Below, piece after piece: positions 14,557 to 22,542 of a stretch of DNA of 31,089 nucleotides. Each line of letters begins with the position of its first letter. Within the stretch, counting starts at the first letter, position 1. Origin of the DNA: a virus; IMG/VR virus record IMGVR_UViG_3300044618_000344, positions 1 to 31,089 of that record; one strand, 5' to 3'. The position numbers were made by a program, and so were the translations under genes. The notes below the pieces were generated by a model. The model had not been told where the DNA came from, ran no database searches, and saw only the letters and a program-made list of their open reading frames with translations.

Positions 14557-16101
14557 TTACGCCTTGTTATTCTTGAATGCGCCTGCTGCAACCTTGGTCG
14601 CGATTGCGCCAAAGCCGTAGTAGCCGATGGTCACCTGACCTGCGGCTGTTGATTCGGCGCGCAAGCGGTAGGTAGGGCTTTCGTACCATGTGTACGCATC
14701 TGGGTTTACGATAAGGATTGTTCCATCTCCATCGCCACCGTTTGTTGGATCAACGTAAAGGTTGAGTCCAGCGACGTTACCTGTAAGTGATGTAGGTGCT
14801 ACTGCTCCGCCTGCATTCATTGGCTGTGAAGCTGTGTAGATTGGGCGTCCTGCATCGTTAAGTGACATGATGTTTGACCATTGTCCTGTAGATACGACCA
14901 TGTTACGAGCAAATGGATTTGGAAGTCCTGCTGTTGCGCCGTAAACAGATGCTGATCCGCGAGCAACGATTCCGAGGAGTTCTGCTGCTGTTGGGTAAGT
15001 TACTGTTGTTGTTGCATCTGCAGTTGCGCCTGAGATAAGTGCAGCGTTTACTGCTGCGTTAGTTGTCTTTGCGTAAGCCGCTGCCATGTTGCGAACGAGC
15101 TCATCGAAGAATGCTGGAGATGTACGATCTAGCAATTCAACTGAGAATGTCTGCTGTCCAGCGTACTTCTGTACTGTTACTGAAAGGAAGCTTGAGTTCT
15201 GATCTGTGTCGCTGAATGCGTCGCCTTCTGGCTCGATTGCAACTGTTGGCATCTGTGTGATCTTTGGGATCTCGAAAGTCATACCGGCATCTGGAAGCAC
15301 TCCACGAGAGATTGCATCGATTGATGGACGGATTGTTGTTCCGAGTGGGTTGATGATCTCAGAAAGTTGACGTGTTGGTACAAGACCAGCGTTGTCTGAG
15401 GTATCTGCCGCTGCTGCGATCCATTGACGAGCTGCGTCGTCTCCGAGTGCTGCGCGGATTGTGTTCTCTGCATACTTTGCAGCTGTTACTTCAATGCGTG
15501 GCTTTGTGTAAGCCATTGCTGTTACAGCAGGGCGAGCAGCTTCAACTGCGGCAGCCTCAACTGTAGGTGTTGCTTCGACTGCTGGAGTGGTTTCCACTGT
15601 GGCTGTCTCGCTTTCTGTTGGTAGGGTTTCTTCAACGGCTTCATCTTCAGATGCCGCTATATCGGTTACGGCTGCAGACTTAAAGGCTGCTGCCTGAACC
15701 AAACTTACTTCGAGCAGGTCAGCGCTCGATACATACAGAACGCCATTCTTAGGCTTTGCTGCATTGACCATAACTCCGACTGAAAGTCCGGTGCGGAGTT
15801 CTTCTGAGGCTTCGATGAGAGCATCTGTGCCACGGGATGACTTAGAAATCTTAAAAGATGCGAAAATGCCATCTTCTGTTTCATTAAAGAATTGAGCACG
15901 GCCAATTGGCTGCTTTGGATCATGCTCCAAAAGGAGCTTCACTTTGCTTGAATCAGCGATATTAATTGCGCCGCGCTCAAAGACAACTGCACCGGCAGAG
16001 GTGTTTCCGACCTCGCCGTCATATGGCACGATCTTGCCAGAGATAGTGCGTGCTGCGCTATCTGCAACGAGTTCTGCTGAGAATGTAAGCATTTCGCTCA
16101 T
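14557..16101 (-). CDS. Prohead protease-major capsid fusion (intact copy at the unit junction)
   Basis: A 514-aa fusion. Residues 1-145 form an S78 prohead protease (H60 in LLEHDPKQP, S107 in RTGLSVG). Residues 146-190 are an acidic Ala/Thr/Glu linker with repeated PAVEATPTVE-like units. Residues 195-514 are an HK97-fold major capsid protein (AALGDDAARQWIAAA, IDAISRGVLPDAGMTFEIP, ELVRNMAAAYAK). The protease would process and release the capsid domain. The gene spans the junction: its N-terminal part matches that of unit 2's upstream genes and its C-terminal part leads into unit 1's tail genes, so it may be a composite of both. Starts at an ATGA overlap with the portal stop. Confidence 0.9.
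   Translation of the reverse strand: MSEMLTFSAELVADSAARTISGKIVPYDGEVGNTSAGAVVFERGAINIADSSKVKLLLEHDPKQPIGRAQFFNETEDGIFASFKISKSSRGTDALIEASEELRTGLSVGVMVNAAKPKNGVLYVSSADLLEVSLVQAAAFKSAAVTDIAASEDEAVEETLPTESETATVETTPAVEATPTVEAAAVEAARPAVTAMAYTKPRIEVTAAKYAENTIRAALGDDAARQWIAAAADTSDNAGLVPTRQLSEIINPLGTTIRPSIDAISRGVLPDAGMTFEIPKITQMPTVAIEPEGDAFSDTDQNSSFLSVTVQKYAGQQTFSVELLDRTSPAFFDELVRNMAAAYAKTTNAAVNAALISGATADATTTVTYPTAAELLGIVARGSASVYGATAGLPNPFARNMVVSTGQWSNIMSLNDAGRPIYTASQPMNAGGAVAPTSLTGNVAGLNLYVDPTNGGDGDGTILIVNPDAYTWYESPTYRLRAESTAAGQVTIGYYGFGAIATKVAAGAFKNNKA
15143..15651. repeat. Inferred shared capsid core that joins the two units
   Basis: Both ends of this 509-base segment match the window edges exactly (127 and 95 bases); the middle 287 bases (15238-15524) occur only here. 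It encodes capsid fusion residues about 151-320. An identical segment of this size in two otherwise divergent genomes would make an assembler join them. That the middle is also identical in both genomes is inference. Confidence 0.6.
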
Positions 16102-17219
16102 ATCATTCCTTCATTTCCGTTAGGTGTTAGGTCGGTCATTTCCATCGCTTGCTCCTGGGTGATTAACTGGAGATCAAGGAGTTCACGAATAATTGATAGT
16201 TCTACGAGTGGATCTGTGCGGAGATAATTTTTATCGATGTCGAATTTTACGATGTTGCCACGAGCTGTAATGTCGTCCATTGATAAACGATCCTCGATGG
16301 CTGAGATAAATGGCTGCAATGAAAGTGTGAGGAATTGCTTGCGCTCATCGGTCACGTTTGCATAGGTCATTGTTGTGTTTTGATCTGCTGAAACGTAATA
16401 AGGTGGAACGTTGCAAAGGCGAGCGATCTCTGTCGCTAGATTCTGGATAGCCTCGTTGTACATCATGTCTTTAGGGCTGAATCCGACTGCTTCATATTGT
16501 AAAGTCGAAGTTAGGTAAGCCGTCGAACGATTCTGGCGTGCACTCTTCCATGCAGCTAGTAATCCTTGGACTTCAGCAGGTGGTAAGTCAGCGCCAGAGT
16601 TGCGGATGTAACCAGTAGCCATTGGAGTAGCTGCTGCGACTACAGAAGCCTTCTGGATGTCGAGTGCTGCGCGGATTGTCGATACGCCTGTGTTAAGAAT
16701 GCCATCGCTTAGTGACTGGAAGGTGATAAGTGATCCAAGGCCGTCCATTGGGACTGTTGTGCCATCGATGGCGTAAGACTTTACAAATACGTTATCGCGA
16801 TCAAGTGTTGCAGTAACGCGGCTGTTAGCGATCCACTCAAAACGAGATGGGCGACCATCTTCCTGATAAGTCTCAACAACTTGCCAGAATGCTTGGCCGT
16901 AAAATAGAAGTGAATCAACCGTGTATGCGATAGTCACCGAACGCGGCTGATGATAAGAAGGTTGATCGAGCCAGAGTGGCTTACCAAGTTCTTCACCTGT
17001 TGACTTCTTGTAAAGTTCAAGTGGGATTGTGCCAATAGTTCCAGCGAGCAGATTCCGGCATCGTGCTAAAGCTGGTACGCCCATTGCTTCTGTGCGTCCG
17101 ACGTAGGCAAATTGAAAGGGCATTGCATAAGGTGAATACTCGCCCAATACCTGAGGTGCGGCTTGAGCCTCAATAGTGGCTTTTGGTGCTGCACCTGTAA
17201 GGCGCGAAAGGATACCCAT
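16098..17219 (-). CDS. Portal protein, HK97 type, unit 2
   Basis: A 373-aa protein nearly the same as the unit 1 portal and with the same role. Changes are conservative and scattered (for example TIEAQAAPQ for NVEAQYAPQ at the N-terminus and FISAIEDRL for YVSAIEDRL). The start was chosen by the same logic: TATAAT at 17228-17233, 8 bases before the ATG, and no ribosome binding site. Its stop overlaps the intact capsid gene, so this portal lies in front of the only complete capsid gene. Confidence 0.9.
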   Translation of the reverse strand: MGILSRLTGAAPKATIEAQAAPQVLGEYSPYAMPFQFAYVGRTEAMGVPALARCRNLLAGTIGTIPLELYKKSTGEELGKPLWLDQPSYHQPRSVTIAYTVDSLLFYGQAFWQVVETYQEDGRPSRFEWIANSRVTATLDRDNVFVKSYAIDGTTVPMDGLGSLITFQSLSDGILNTGVSTIRAALDIQKASVVAAATPMATGYIRNSGADLPPAEVQGLLAAWKSARQNRSTAYLTSTLQYEAVGFSPKDMMYNEAIQNLATEIARLCNVPPYYVSADQNTTMTYANVTDERKQFLTLSLQPFISAIEDRLSMDDITARGNIVKFDIDKNYLRTDPLVELSIIRELLDLQLITQEQAMEMTDLTPNGNEGMI

Positions 17220-17227
17220 AGAGGGCA

Positions 17228-17233
17228 ATTATA
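17228..17233 (-). promoter_or_regulatory. Putative -10 box (TATAAT) for a leaderless portal transcript, unit 2
   Basis: The 16-base gap between terminase stop and portal ATG contains TATAAT ending 8 bases before the ATG, as in unit 1. The stretch TAGTGTATAATTGCCC and the bases following to the ATG are the same in both units, although the codons just upstream differ. No clear -35 is visible. Confidence 0.5.
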
Positions 17234-17235
17234 CA

Positions 17236-18654
17236 CTACTCAGTGTAAATCGCTGCGATCTGTTGAGGTTTTAATAACATAGATACAACCATTGCTAAAC
17301 CGATCGGTGCAGAGATATCGCCAGCACTTTTGCGCTTTACGATTCTCCATGCTGAGTCATTGACCTTGGCGGCGCAGTTGTTCATCTGTTGGATCAATTC
17401 TTTCTGGCCATTGTGAACCACTCGATGATTAACCAAACCATCAAGAAGATCCGAGCAAGCCTGATAAAACTGCTGGCCTGAGACATCTTGAGTTACTTGT
17501 CCGGCATTGGCCAATCTTTCAGCGATCGATTGCGTTGCATACTTGTCGTAGCAGATCATCTTAGGACGATACTGATCAGCCCATCCCTTGATATCAGCTG
17601 CGATCTTCAGATCATCTACCGAGACTTGGCTTTCCCACGTCTGGAGGATTCCCACACCGATCCGTCCATCACCCATAATCTGACCAGCAACGAGGCTCGC
17701 ATTGCGGCGAGATGGAGATACATCGAACCCAAAGACCGTATAGCCACCGATCGGGATCTGGAGCGTGGCATCGGAGGTCTCCTCAAGTACCCCATGAGGC
17801 CATGGACTTTGGAGAGAATCAATCCATTGGCATAGAAGTTCAGTTCTAGTGTCTTCAATCTTGTTAGTCGCCACAGCTTCTTCAAGTGATTCCTCCGTTA
17901 TTGTGTAGCCGAGTGCTGGATTAGCCAGCGCCCATGCATTGCGGTCTGTGATCTTGCAGTATTGCGGTGCTGAGTATTCGTAGAGTGCAAAAGACTTTGG
18001 CGGGTTAGATAACGCTCGTTCGCGTAAGTTATTTAGGGTTTCAGAGAAGGCGTCCCCGGCATTGGAAGTCAAAAAGGTCTGAGAATTGGCACGGGCACGA
18101 GTTGTGGGAATAGCAGCTGTATAACCTTCCTTGCTAATCTCTCGAACCTCATCGATCCAGAGAAAGTCAGCTGTGCGACCACGAGATGAGTCGCGAGTAT
18201 CAGATACCAAGTCAAGAGTGGCTCCGTTGAGTAGTTCAATGCGCTCGCCACCATTGGCGTAGCGAATTGCCTTAGTGCCAGCCTTGAGGTGAGGTGCGTT
18301 CTCGATGATCCATGCGATCTCTCGAAAAGTCATAAGAGCAGTCGCTCTGTTGGAGCTCATGATCAGATGCTTTGTTTCGCCACCATAGAACAAGCCCCAG
18401 ATCACTCTCATGCGGCCTAGGTGGGACTTACCATTCTGTCGAGCCACTAGAAGTAAACAGGTCTTGCGGATGTACATGCCTTTAGCATCGATCCGCATCA
18501 TGTCGTCCAAAACCCACTTTTGCCACGGCAATAGAGGCATGCCTAGATCATCTGCAACCTTGGCGATCTCATCTGAGCGCGTTGCGCCCTTGAGAAGTGG
18601 ACTGTGAAGCCTTGCTTTAATTGCCCCTCGTAGCGCTTTCTTACGAGCCGCCAT
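17236..18654 (-). CDS. terL: Terminase large subunit, unit 2
   Basis: A 472-aa motor-nuclease with the same landmarks as the unit 1 copy: ARQNGKS at about 71-77, LWIDE before 169, and nuclease residues in FGFDVSPSRRN and MICYDKY. It ends YTE one residue later than unit 1. The ATG is joined to the HNH stop by TAATG (unit 1 uses GTG). It would cut and package this unit's DNA together with the HTH-HNH protein upstream. Confidence 0.93.
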   Translation of the reverse strand: MAARKKALRGAIKARLHSPLLKGATRSDEIAKVADDLGMPLLPWQKWVLDDMMRIDAKGMYIRKTCLLLVARQNGKSHLGRMRVIWGLFYGGETKHLIMSSNRATALMTFREIAWIIENAPHLKAGTKAIRYANGGERIELLNGATLDLVSDTRDSSRGRTADFLWIDEVREISKEGYTAAIPTTRARANSQTFLTSNAGDAFSETLNNLRERALSNPPKSFALYEYSAPQYCKITDRNAWALANPALGYTITEESLEEAVATNKIEDTRTELLCQWIDSLQSPWPHGVLEETSDATLQIPIGGYTVFGFDVSPSRRNASLVAGQIMGDGRIGVGILQTWESQVSVDDLKIAADIKGWADQYRPKMICYDKYATQSIAERLANAGQVTQDVSGQQFYQACSDLLDGLVNHRVVHNGQKELIQQMNNCAAKVNDSAWRIVKRKSAGDISAPIGLAMVVSMLLKPQQIAAIYTE

Positions 18655-19250
18655 TACTGGCCATCATCCGTGACTGGTCGGGCGGTAAAGGGTGAGTCTT
18701 GGAGCACTTCCGACTTCATCGGGGATAAATTGTCGATAAAGACAGGGGGGGTGAAAGATGCACCTAGAAAAGCCGCTTGTGAGCGTGATCCCTTGCGGCC
18801 ATTGCACCTCTTACAGCATGCCACCAGATTCTCTAGTTCATGACCTCCACCCTTAGCTCGTGGAATGATGTGATCTACTTCCGTTGCTGGTTCGTGGCAG
18901 TACACGCATTCATAGAAGTCACGAACTAGCACCAACTCACGTTGTCTCTTCCATTGACGTGTATGTAGTTCTCTTTTACCCACGATCCCTCGTTCCTTCA
19001 TCATGCCCATGATTACTGGATGATCTATAGGTAGGTAACACTTATCACCATACCTTATGCGCTTAACATACTTGATCTTGCCCTTGAGGCTTCTACCTCG
19101 ACGATCATGCTTAGGCTTTAAGCTGATCCTATGCCTATAGGCTACATTGACTACAGTACTGTACTTGAGCCCTGTCGCTTCTGCTATTGACTTAGCCCCA
19201 CAATGAGCATAAGTCTTTATAAATTCTAGTTGTTCATCTGTTATGGCCAT
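18654..19250 (-). CDS. Helix-turn-helix/HNH endonuclease fusion, unit 2
   Basis: A 198-aa protein in two parts. Residues 1-45 form a probable helix-turn-helix (ITDEQLEFIKTYAHCGAKSI, ATGLKYSTVVNVAYRHRIS), followed by a basic linker (HDRRGRSLKGK). Residues about 110-170 are the HNH core (CVYC, EVDHIIP, NLVACCKRCN, RKGSRS), and the end SPFTARPVTD matches unit 1. Unit 1 lacks the first ~85 residues. Such HTH-HNH proteins occur as homing nucleases, but here, next to terminase, it may help recognise and nick the packaging site. The start is set by TAATG with the lysozyme-like stop. Confidence 0.8.
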   Translation of the reverse strand: MAITDEQLEFIKTYAHCGAKSIAEATGLKYSTVVNVAYRHRISLKPKHDRRGRSLKGKIKYVKRIRYGDKCYLPIDHPVIMGMMKERGIVGKRELHTRQWKRQRELVLVRDFYECVYCHEPATEVDHIIPRAKGGGHELENLVACCKRCNGRKGSRSQAAFLGASFTPPVFIDNLSPMKSEVLQDSPFTARPVTDDGQ

Positions 19251-19681
19251 TACTGCCATCCCTTAGTCTTTAAGTGTTGCAATGCCTTGCAATAGTCAGG
19301 CTCATCATACTCTGTCCATCCATACCTATGTGCTACATAGTGCCAATACCACCACCATTGTTTAATGGTAGAAGCATTCTTTAGACTTTTAGATCGACCT
19401 TGATATAACCCATAATGAGAGCCGTTCTTAGCTCTTGGATTCCATCTTGATTCTCTATAGACAATCTCATGATGGCATAACTCTTGTTTATCAGTTAATT
19501 GTTCTTTTGCTAAATCTTTAACGTATCTAATACTAAGGTTTGACGCCTGTGCATCTAAGGGCATTGCCATAGATAGAGATATCCCAATAGCGATGGCTAC
19601 CCCGCAGGCTTGCCGTGAACGGCCTGCGGTGAGCCCTTGATGGGCTCTAGCCAGAGAGCGTACCATGGCAGTCAAGTTCAT
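19250..19681 (-). CDS. Secreted lysozyme/transglycosylase-like protein, unit 2
   Basis: A 143-aa protein with a clear signal peptide: basic start, hydrophobic core at about 26-40 (CGVAIAIGISLSMAM) and an AQA-S cleavage-like site near residue 46. The mature part carries IVYRESRWNPRA with candidate catalytic E77, YGLYQ and WTEYDEPDYC, close to unit 1. Cys69 and Cys131 could pair. AGGA lies eight bases before the ATG. The signal sequence itself differs from unit 1, while the catalytic half is conserved. Confidence 0.7.
   Translation of the reverse strand: MNLTAMVRSLARAHQGLTAGRSRQACGVAIAIGISLSMAMPLDAQASNLSIRYVKDLAKEQLTDKQELCHHEIVYRESRWNPRAKNGSHYGLYQGRSKSLKNASTIKQWWWYWHYVAHRYGWTEYDEPDYCKALQHLKTKGWQ
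19602..19647. other. Two strong hairpins inside the lysozyme-like signal-peptide region, unit 2
   Basis: CCGCAGGC (19602-19609) pairs with GCCTGCGG (19622-19629) and encloses a second pairing GCCGT/ACGGC; then GAGCCC (19631-19636) pairs with GGGCTC (19642-19647) around five bases. Unit 1 has the same GAGCCC/GGGCTC arms at 3874-3890 with a different loop. They lie within the first 30 codons. Codon use for arginine and alanine could explain part of this; an RNA effect on translation is possible. Confidence 0.4.
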
Positions 19682-19712
19682 TTGTAAAAGTCCTGTTCAG
19701 AGCGGTGTGTCG

Positions 19713-19901
19713 TTATCGGTTGTCGGTAGAATAGAATCCTGATCCCTTGAACGAGACCCCTACAGAGCTGTAAACCTTGTGCATTGATGATTGGCAATAA
19801 GGACATATCAAATCGTGTGGCTCATTGACTGAGTACCATTGTTCTATTCGAGCATTGGACTCACAGTTTTCGTTATCGCACTCAAACTCATAAGTTGGCA
19901 T
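19713..19901 (-). CDS. FmdB-like zinc-ribbon protein, unit 2
   Basis: A 62-aa protein with the same start (MPTYEFECDN), two cysteine pairs (CDNENC, CPYC) and end (FKGSGFYSTDNR) as in unit 1. The start at 19901 is preferred to a more distant upstream one because it fits the family and overlaps the nuclease gene as in unit 1. The CRP-like palindrome found after the unit 1 gene is absent here. Confidence 0.75.
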   Translation of the reverse strand: MPTYEFECDNENCESNARIEQWYSVNEPHDLICPYCQSSMHKVYSSVGVSFKGSGFYSTDNR

Positions 19902-20328
19902 CTGGATCAACCTCACATGTTCTGCATGTTTCGATGAACGCCCATGCGCCACACATCTTGCATCTCATAGGCTCTAGTTTAGCAAGATCATTGCTGAAAT
20001 CACCGTAACCTGCACGAAGCAATAGATCGACCAGATCACCAAGTCGCATAAAGGCCAAATAGTCTTGGGGACTACCTTCTCCTTGACCATTAAGACGACA
20101 TGTAACAATAGGCAACCCACCAGTTTTAGCTGCCCTCTTTGTGACCTGATCAATCCACGCTTTTGGCTGGAACGCCGATCTAGCTTTAACTTCCATGTCG
20201 AACGGGACATGAGTTATATCTTTTCCAGCCCCTCTACCGATATCTGCATGTGGCCACCAGTTCGAAAGGTATCTGGCGACAACACGCTCGGTAGAGAATC
20301 CCCGGTATTTACGGCTTTGTGAGGCCAT
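19888..20328 (-). CDS. PD-(D/E)XK-type nuclease, possible Holliday junction resolvase, unit 2
   Basis: A 146-aa protein matching the unit 1 nuclease, with the D37, E46 and K48 active-site pattern and the CKMC...CRTC zinc pair kept. Most changes lie after residue 65 (AAKTGGLPIVTC; RAGYGDFSNDLAKLE). Retention of all active-site residues suggests the enzyme is under selection in both units. Confidence 0.65.
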   Translation of the reverse strand: MASQSRKYRGFSTERVVARYLSNWWPHADIGRGAGKDITHVPFDMEVKARSAFQPKAWIDQVTKRAAKTGGLPIVTCRLNGQGEGSPQDYLAFMRLGDLVDLLLRAGYGDFSNDLAKLEPMRCKMCGAWAFIETCRTCEVDPDANL

Positions 20329-20539
20329 TGACCGCGTGGCACTTAGAACATGACCAGCTCTTATTGATGAGGTTCACTCTAATGTCCTTGTAAGGTATTG
20401 AATCATTACAGATGCAGCATCTAGTCGTGAATGTAAATTCCTCTAAGATGGCTTGGACTTCTTTGGATCGTTGAATTTCATCATCTGTTGGGAATGACTC
20501 CCACTCACCATCTTGGTTCATGAATTGCAAGCGTCCCAT
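20309..20539 (-). CDS. Small zinc-ribbon protein, unit 2
   Basis: A 76-aa protein with CCIC and CSKC knuckles, otherwise like the unit 1 copy. The start at 20539 is set by a TAATG overlap; a longer frame upstream is unlikely because it would run through the preceding gene's end. Function unknown, probably nucleic-acid linked by context. Confidence 0.65.
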   Translation of the reverse strand: MGRLQFMNQDGEWESFPTDDEIQRSKEVQAILEEFTFTTRCCICNDSIPYKDIRVNLINKSWSCSKCHAVNGLTKP

Positions 20540-21237
20540 TATGCTCTCGCCTTCTGTCGTTGCCATGCGCCTGTTTCTTTGTTGATCTCGTACCAGATTA
20601 CATCGTTAGGAGATGGGCATCGAGTGAGTTCACCAGTTACAGCATAAGAACACTTGAAGTGACCCCATGGCTTGCCAGCCTTACTCTGACCCGTTTTCCA
20701 GATCATGTCTCCATGTTGGCACCGGGGAATGTCCTTCTCGGTCTGGCCGCCAATGATTTCTTTCACCGTCGCAACGGCTTCCCCCATTGTGGGCGGCATA
20801 GTCGCTGTGTTGATAGTCCATGGATCCTCTTCCTTCACTACTGGAATGTAAGTGCCCGATGTATTAGCCATCATGGCTTTTACCTCTTCATTTCTGATTC
20901 TTACTTCTTGCGACTTAGCGACTTTGTCCATTTCTTCGCGGCTAGGTCTTTTTCCTTTTGTAGCATAACCCGCAGAAGCCAATGCACGACCAATCGCGGA
21001 AGTCTCTGCATTCTCAAGTGCGCTAGTCGCATTGACGCCTCGACCCGAGATAGTTTCTTCTGCGAGCCCCGAAGACCAAGCATGTTGATCCACTTCAGTT
21101 CTGAAGATGTAAGCTTGAACGATAAAGCGCGTAGCACTCGCCTCAATGATCTTAGTATCAATACGGCCATCTGGATGATCCTTCCAAAACTTGATTAGAC
21201 GTTCTTCGACTGTCTCATAATCTTCTAAGTTAAACAT
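20539..21237 (-). CDS. Putative ssDNA annealing/binding protein (ERF/Rad52-like), unit 2
   Basis: A 232-aa protein with the same FNLEDYETVEERLIKFW start and GRGVNATSALENAETSAIGRAL core as unit 1, and a C-terminal zinc-like part lengthened by a few residues (CSYAVTGELTRCPSPNDV). I chose ATG at 21237, which equals the unit 1 start and has GGAG at a sensible distance; an ATG three codons earlier has its ribosome site too close. The start lies inside the DUF6378 gene end because the 52-aa gene is missing. Confidence 0.55.
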   Translation of the reverse strand: MFNLEDYETVEERLIKFWKDHPDGRIDTKIIEASATRFIVQAYIFRTEVDQHAWSSGLAEETISGRGVNATSALENAETSAIGRALASAGYATKGKRPSREEMDKVAKSQEVRIRNEEVKAMMANTSGTYIPVVKEEDPWTINTATMPPTMGEAVATVKEIIGGQTEKDIPRCQHGDMIWKTGQSKAGKPWGHFKCSYAVTGELTRCPSPNDVIWYEINKETGAWQRQKARA

Positions 21238-21505
21238 AGAGCTCATTCTCCTCCGTGTGTAGTTGTCCTGCTATTGCCATATAGGCTGCACCGTCGATGT
21301 ATGTATCGACTTTTCCCGACTCCATACTCCGTGCGAGCTTGACCAAGACCATGCATGACGCCACTTGATAATCACTAATAGGCATCTCGAGGAATGCTGA
21401 CCAGAGTCGTGCTGTTCTGGACATATTGTCTGACGGGTGTCCGTAGTCCATTCCACGATCTTGTATTGTTGCTTTGGCTTCATTAAGGAACTCACTTGCA
21501 TTCAC
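21230..21505 (-). CDS. DUF6378 domain protein, unit 2
   Basis: A 91-aa protein matching unit 1 along its length (AKATIQDRGMDYGHPSDN, LWSAFL, VLVKLARSMES). It starts at GTG overlapping the membrane gene stop as GTGA and ends ELYV within the next gene's start. Same family and same uncertainty about activity as in unit 1. Confidence 0.75.
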   Translation of the reverse strand: MNASEFLNEAKATIQDRGMDYGHPSDNMSRTARLWSAFLEMPISDYQVASCMVLVKLARSMESGKVDTYIDGAAYMAIAGQLHTEENELYV

Positions 21506-21657
21506 ACTCTCACCTTGTCTCTTGTCTCGTAGTATTCGCGGACTGCTTTACGTCCTTTGAGATACCCTATCCTCATCCCGACAATACGACCAACATGGAA
21601 ATAAATAACAGCCATTGTAATCATGACTAGAAAATCACCTACTGATGGATCAAACAT
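21502..21657 (-). CDS. 51-aa single-span membrane protein, unit 2
   Basis: Begins MFDPSVGDFLVMITMAVIYF, giving a membrane span at about residues 8-26, then IVGMRIGYLKGRKAVREYY. GGGAG precedes the ATG by six bases. A longer reading to 21705 exists but would lack the unit 1 equivalent. The hydrophobic half has diverged from unit 1 while the basic tail is kept. Confidence 0.7.
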   Translation of the reverse strand: MFDPSVGDFLVMITMAVIYFHVGRIVGMRIGYLKGRKAVREYYETRDKVRV

Positions 21658-21722
21658 TTTTTCTCCCTTGTGTAAGTTGTTTTGCTTACTGGAGAACGAT
21701 CTCATGCCCTAATGGGGAAAAT
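21658..21722. other. Non-coding gap, unit 2
   Basis: A 65-base gene-free gap. It contains GTAAG and CTTAC arms around eight bases on the minus strand and the ribosome site of the next gene. No clear promoter seen. Its sequence is not shared with the unit 1 gap. Confidence 0.45.
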
Positions 21723-21812
21723 CTAGATATTAAGATAACGAAATGGTAACGATTCTGCGTCGTCGATGTGATCATCGATGTCCCGATCTAGGTCGTTATC
21801 TAGGTCGTCCAT
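21723..21812 (-). CDS. 29-aa acidic mini-protein overlapping the phosphoesterase end, unit 2
   Basis: Starts at the same place relative to the phosphoesterase as in unit 1 and reads MDDLDNDLDRDIDDHIDDAE and on to YLNI. It ends with TAG four residues before the unit 1 protein. The residues beyond the overlap with the phosphoesterase are also kept, which favours a real peptide. Confidence 0.5.
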   Translation of the reverse strand: MDDLDNDLDRDIDDHIDDAESLPFRYLNI

Positions 21813-22542
21813 AGCGTTTACCTGAGACCACGAATGTGCCGTCCTTCTCCAGATAGATAAGATCGACTTGGACGTTCTTTCCATCGACGTACATGATAGC
21901 GAATGCCTGTTGCCAGTTCGCTGAGCCCTTGGTGTATGAGGCCTTGCTAAAGTCCATGAGATTGCCTACTTCGACTCCATGCAGAATGCGCCCTATACGG
22001 CCTCCAGAGGCCTCTGAGAAGGACGATCTACCTGCCCTGTGAGTATGTCCTGAGATAACGCTCTTGCCATGCCTACGAGCCGCTTCTAGGGCTGATAAGC
22101 CCCCTTGTGATTTGATAGGGGTATGGTCGCCGTGGACTGCAATCCAGCCCGGTGCGATGTTGTAAGGCTTCCGATGAAAGGTAATGCCCAATTCTTCTAG
22201 CTGCATAAACTTCTCAAAGCGAAGCTCTGGCAAGGATAGAAACGATGGGATCTTACGCATAATCTGTGAGTACAGGCGATCCGTGTGATTGGATCGAATC
22301 ATCTGGGTTACTTGTAGATCGTAAAGTACCTGAACAGCCTCATCGCGATCATCTCCAAGAGTCTGCTCATAAGCCTCTGGCGTCCCTTCTGACCACTTGC
22401 TAATCGTATTGAAATCAATCTCGTCGCCAATCGTAACGACTTCGTGCGGCTTAAACTTGCTGATAAAACTAACTAGATTCTTGACTGCGTGTCTATCGTG
22501 GAACGGCACTTGTAGGTCGCTCACTATGACTATTCGCTTCAT
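21796..22542 (-). CDS. Calcineurin-like metallophosphoesterase, unit 2
   Basis: A 248-aa enzyme with all metal ligands of the unit 1 copy (SDLQVPFHDRH, GDEID, SNHTD, VHGDH, SGHTHR). Substitutions are few and conservative (FMQLEELGITFHRKP for FMRFDELGITFHKKP). It starts immediately after the 72-aa gene stop. Substrate not predictable from sequence. Confidence 0.88.
   Translation of the reverse strand: MKRIVIVSDLQVPFHDRHAVKNLVSFISKFKPHEVVTIGDEIDFNTISKWSEGTPEAYEQTLGDDRDEAVQVLYDLQVTQMIRSNHTDRLYSQIMRKIPSFLSLPELRFEKFMQLEELGITFHRKPYNIAPGWIAVHGDHTPIKSQGGLSALEAARRHGKSVISGHTHRAGRSSFSEASGGRIGRILHGVEVGNLMDFSKASYTKGSANWQQAFAIMYVDGKNVQVDLIYLEKDGTFVVSGKRYGRPR

Larger units (their letters stand above)
1..15524 (-). 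other. Phage genome unit 1 (circularly closed length 15,524 bases)
   Basis: This span carries one full set of phage genes, all on the minus strand. It begins inside a capsid gene at the left edge and ends inside the intact capsid gene, so the two ends meet in the same gene at the same codon phase. Position 1 corresponds to 15525, which gives a period of 15,524 bases. Its terminase and portal lie at the left and its tail, lysis and early genes in the middle. What is seen is the repeat of the gene order; that the unit is one independent phage genome is inference. Confidence 0.75.

Noticed and set aside
17488-17835. Plus-strand 115-codon frame inside the unit 2 terminase
   Set aside because: Only a shorter counterpart exists in unit 1, at a different length, and it sits opposite a clear terminase coding region.
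20560-21198. Plus-strand open frame of 212 codons opposite the unit 2 ssDNA protein
   Set aside because: It is not conserved in unit 1, where the same strand is broken into shorter frames. It has no ribosome site and the product is Cys/Phe/Arg-rich without domain features, as expected for an antisense shadow.
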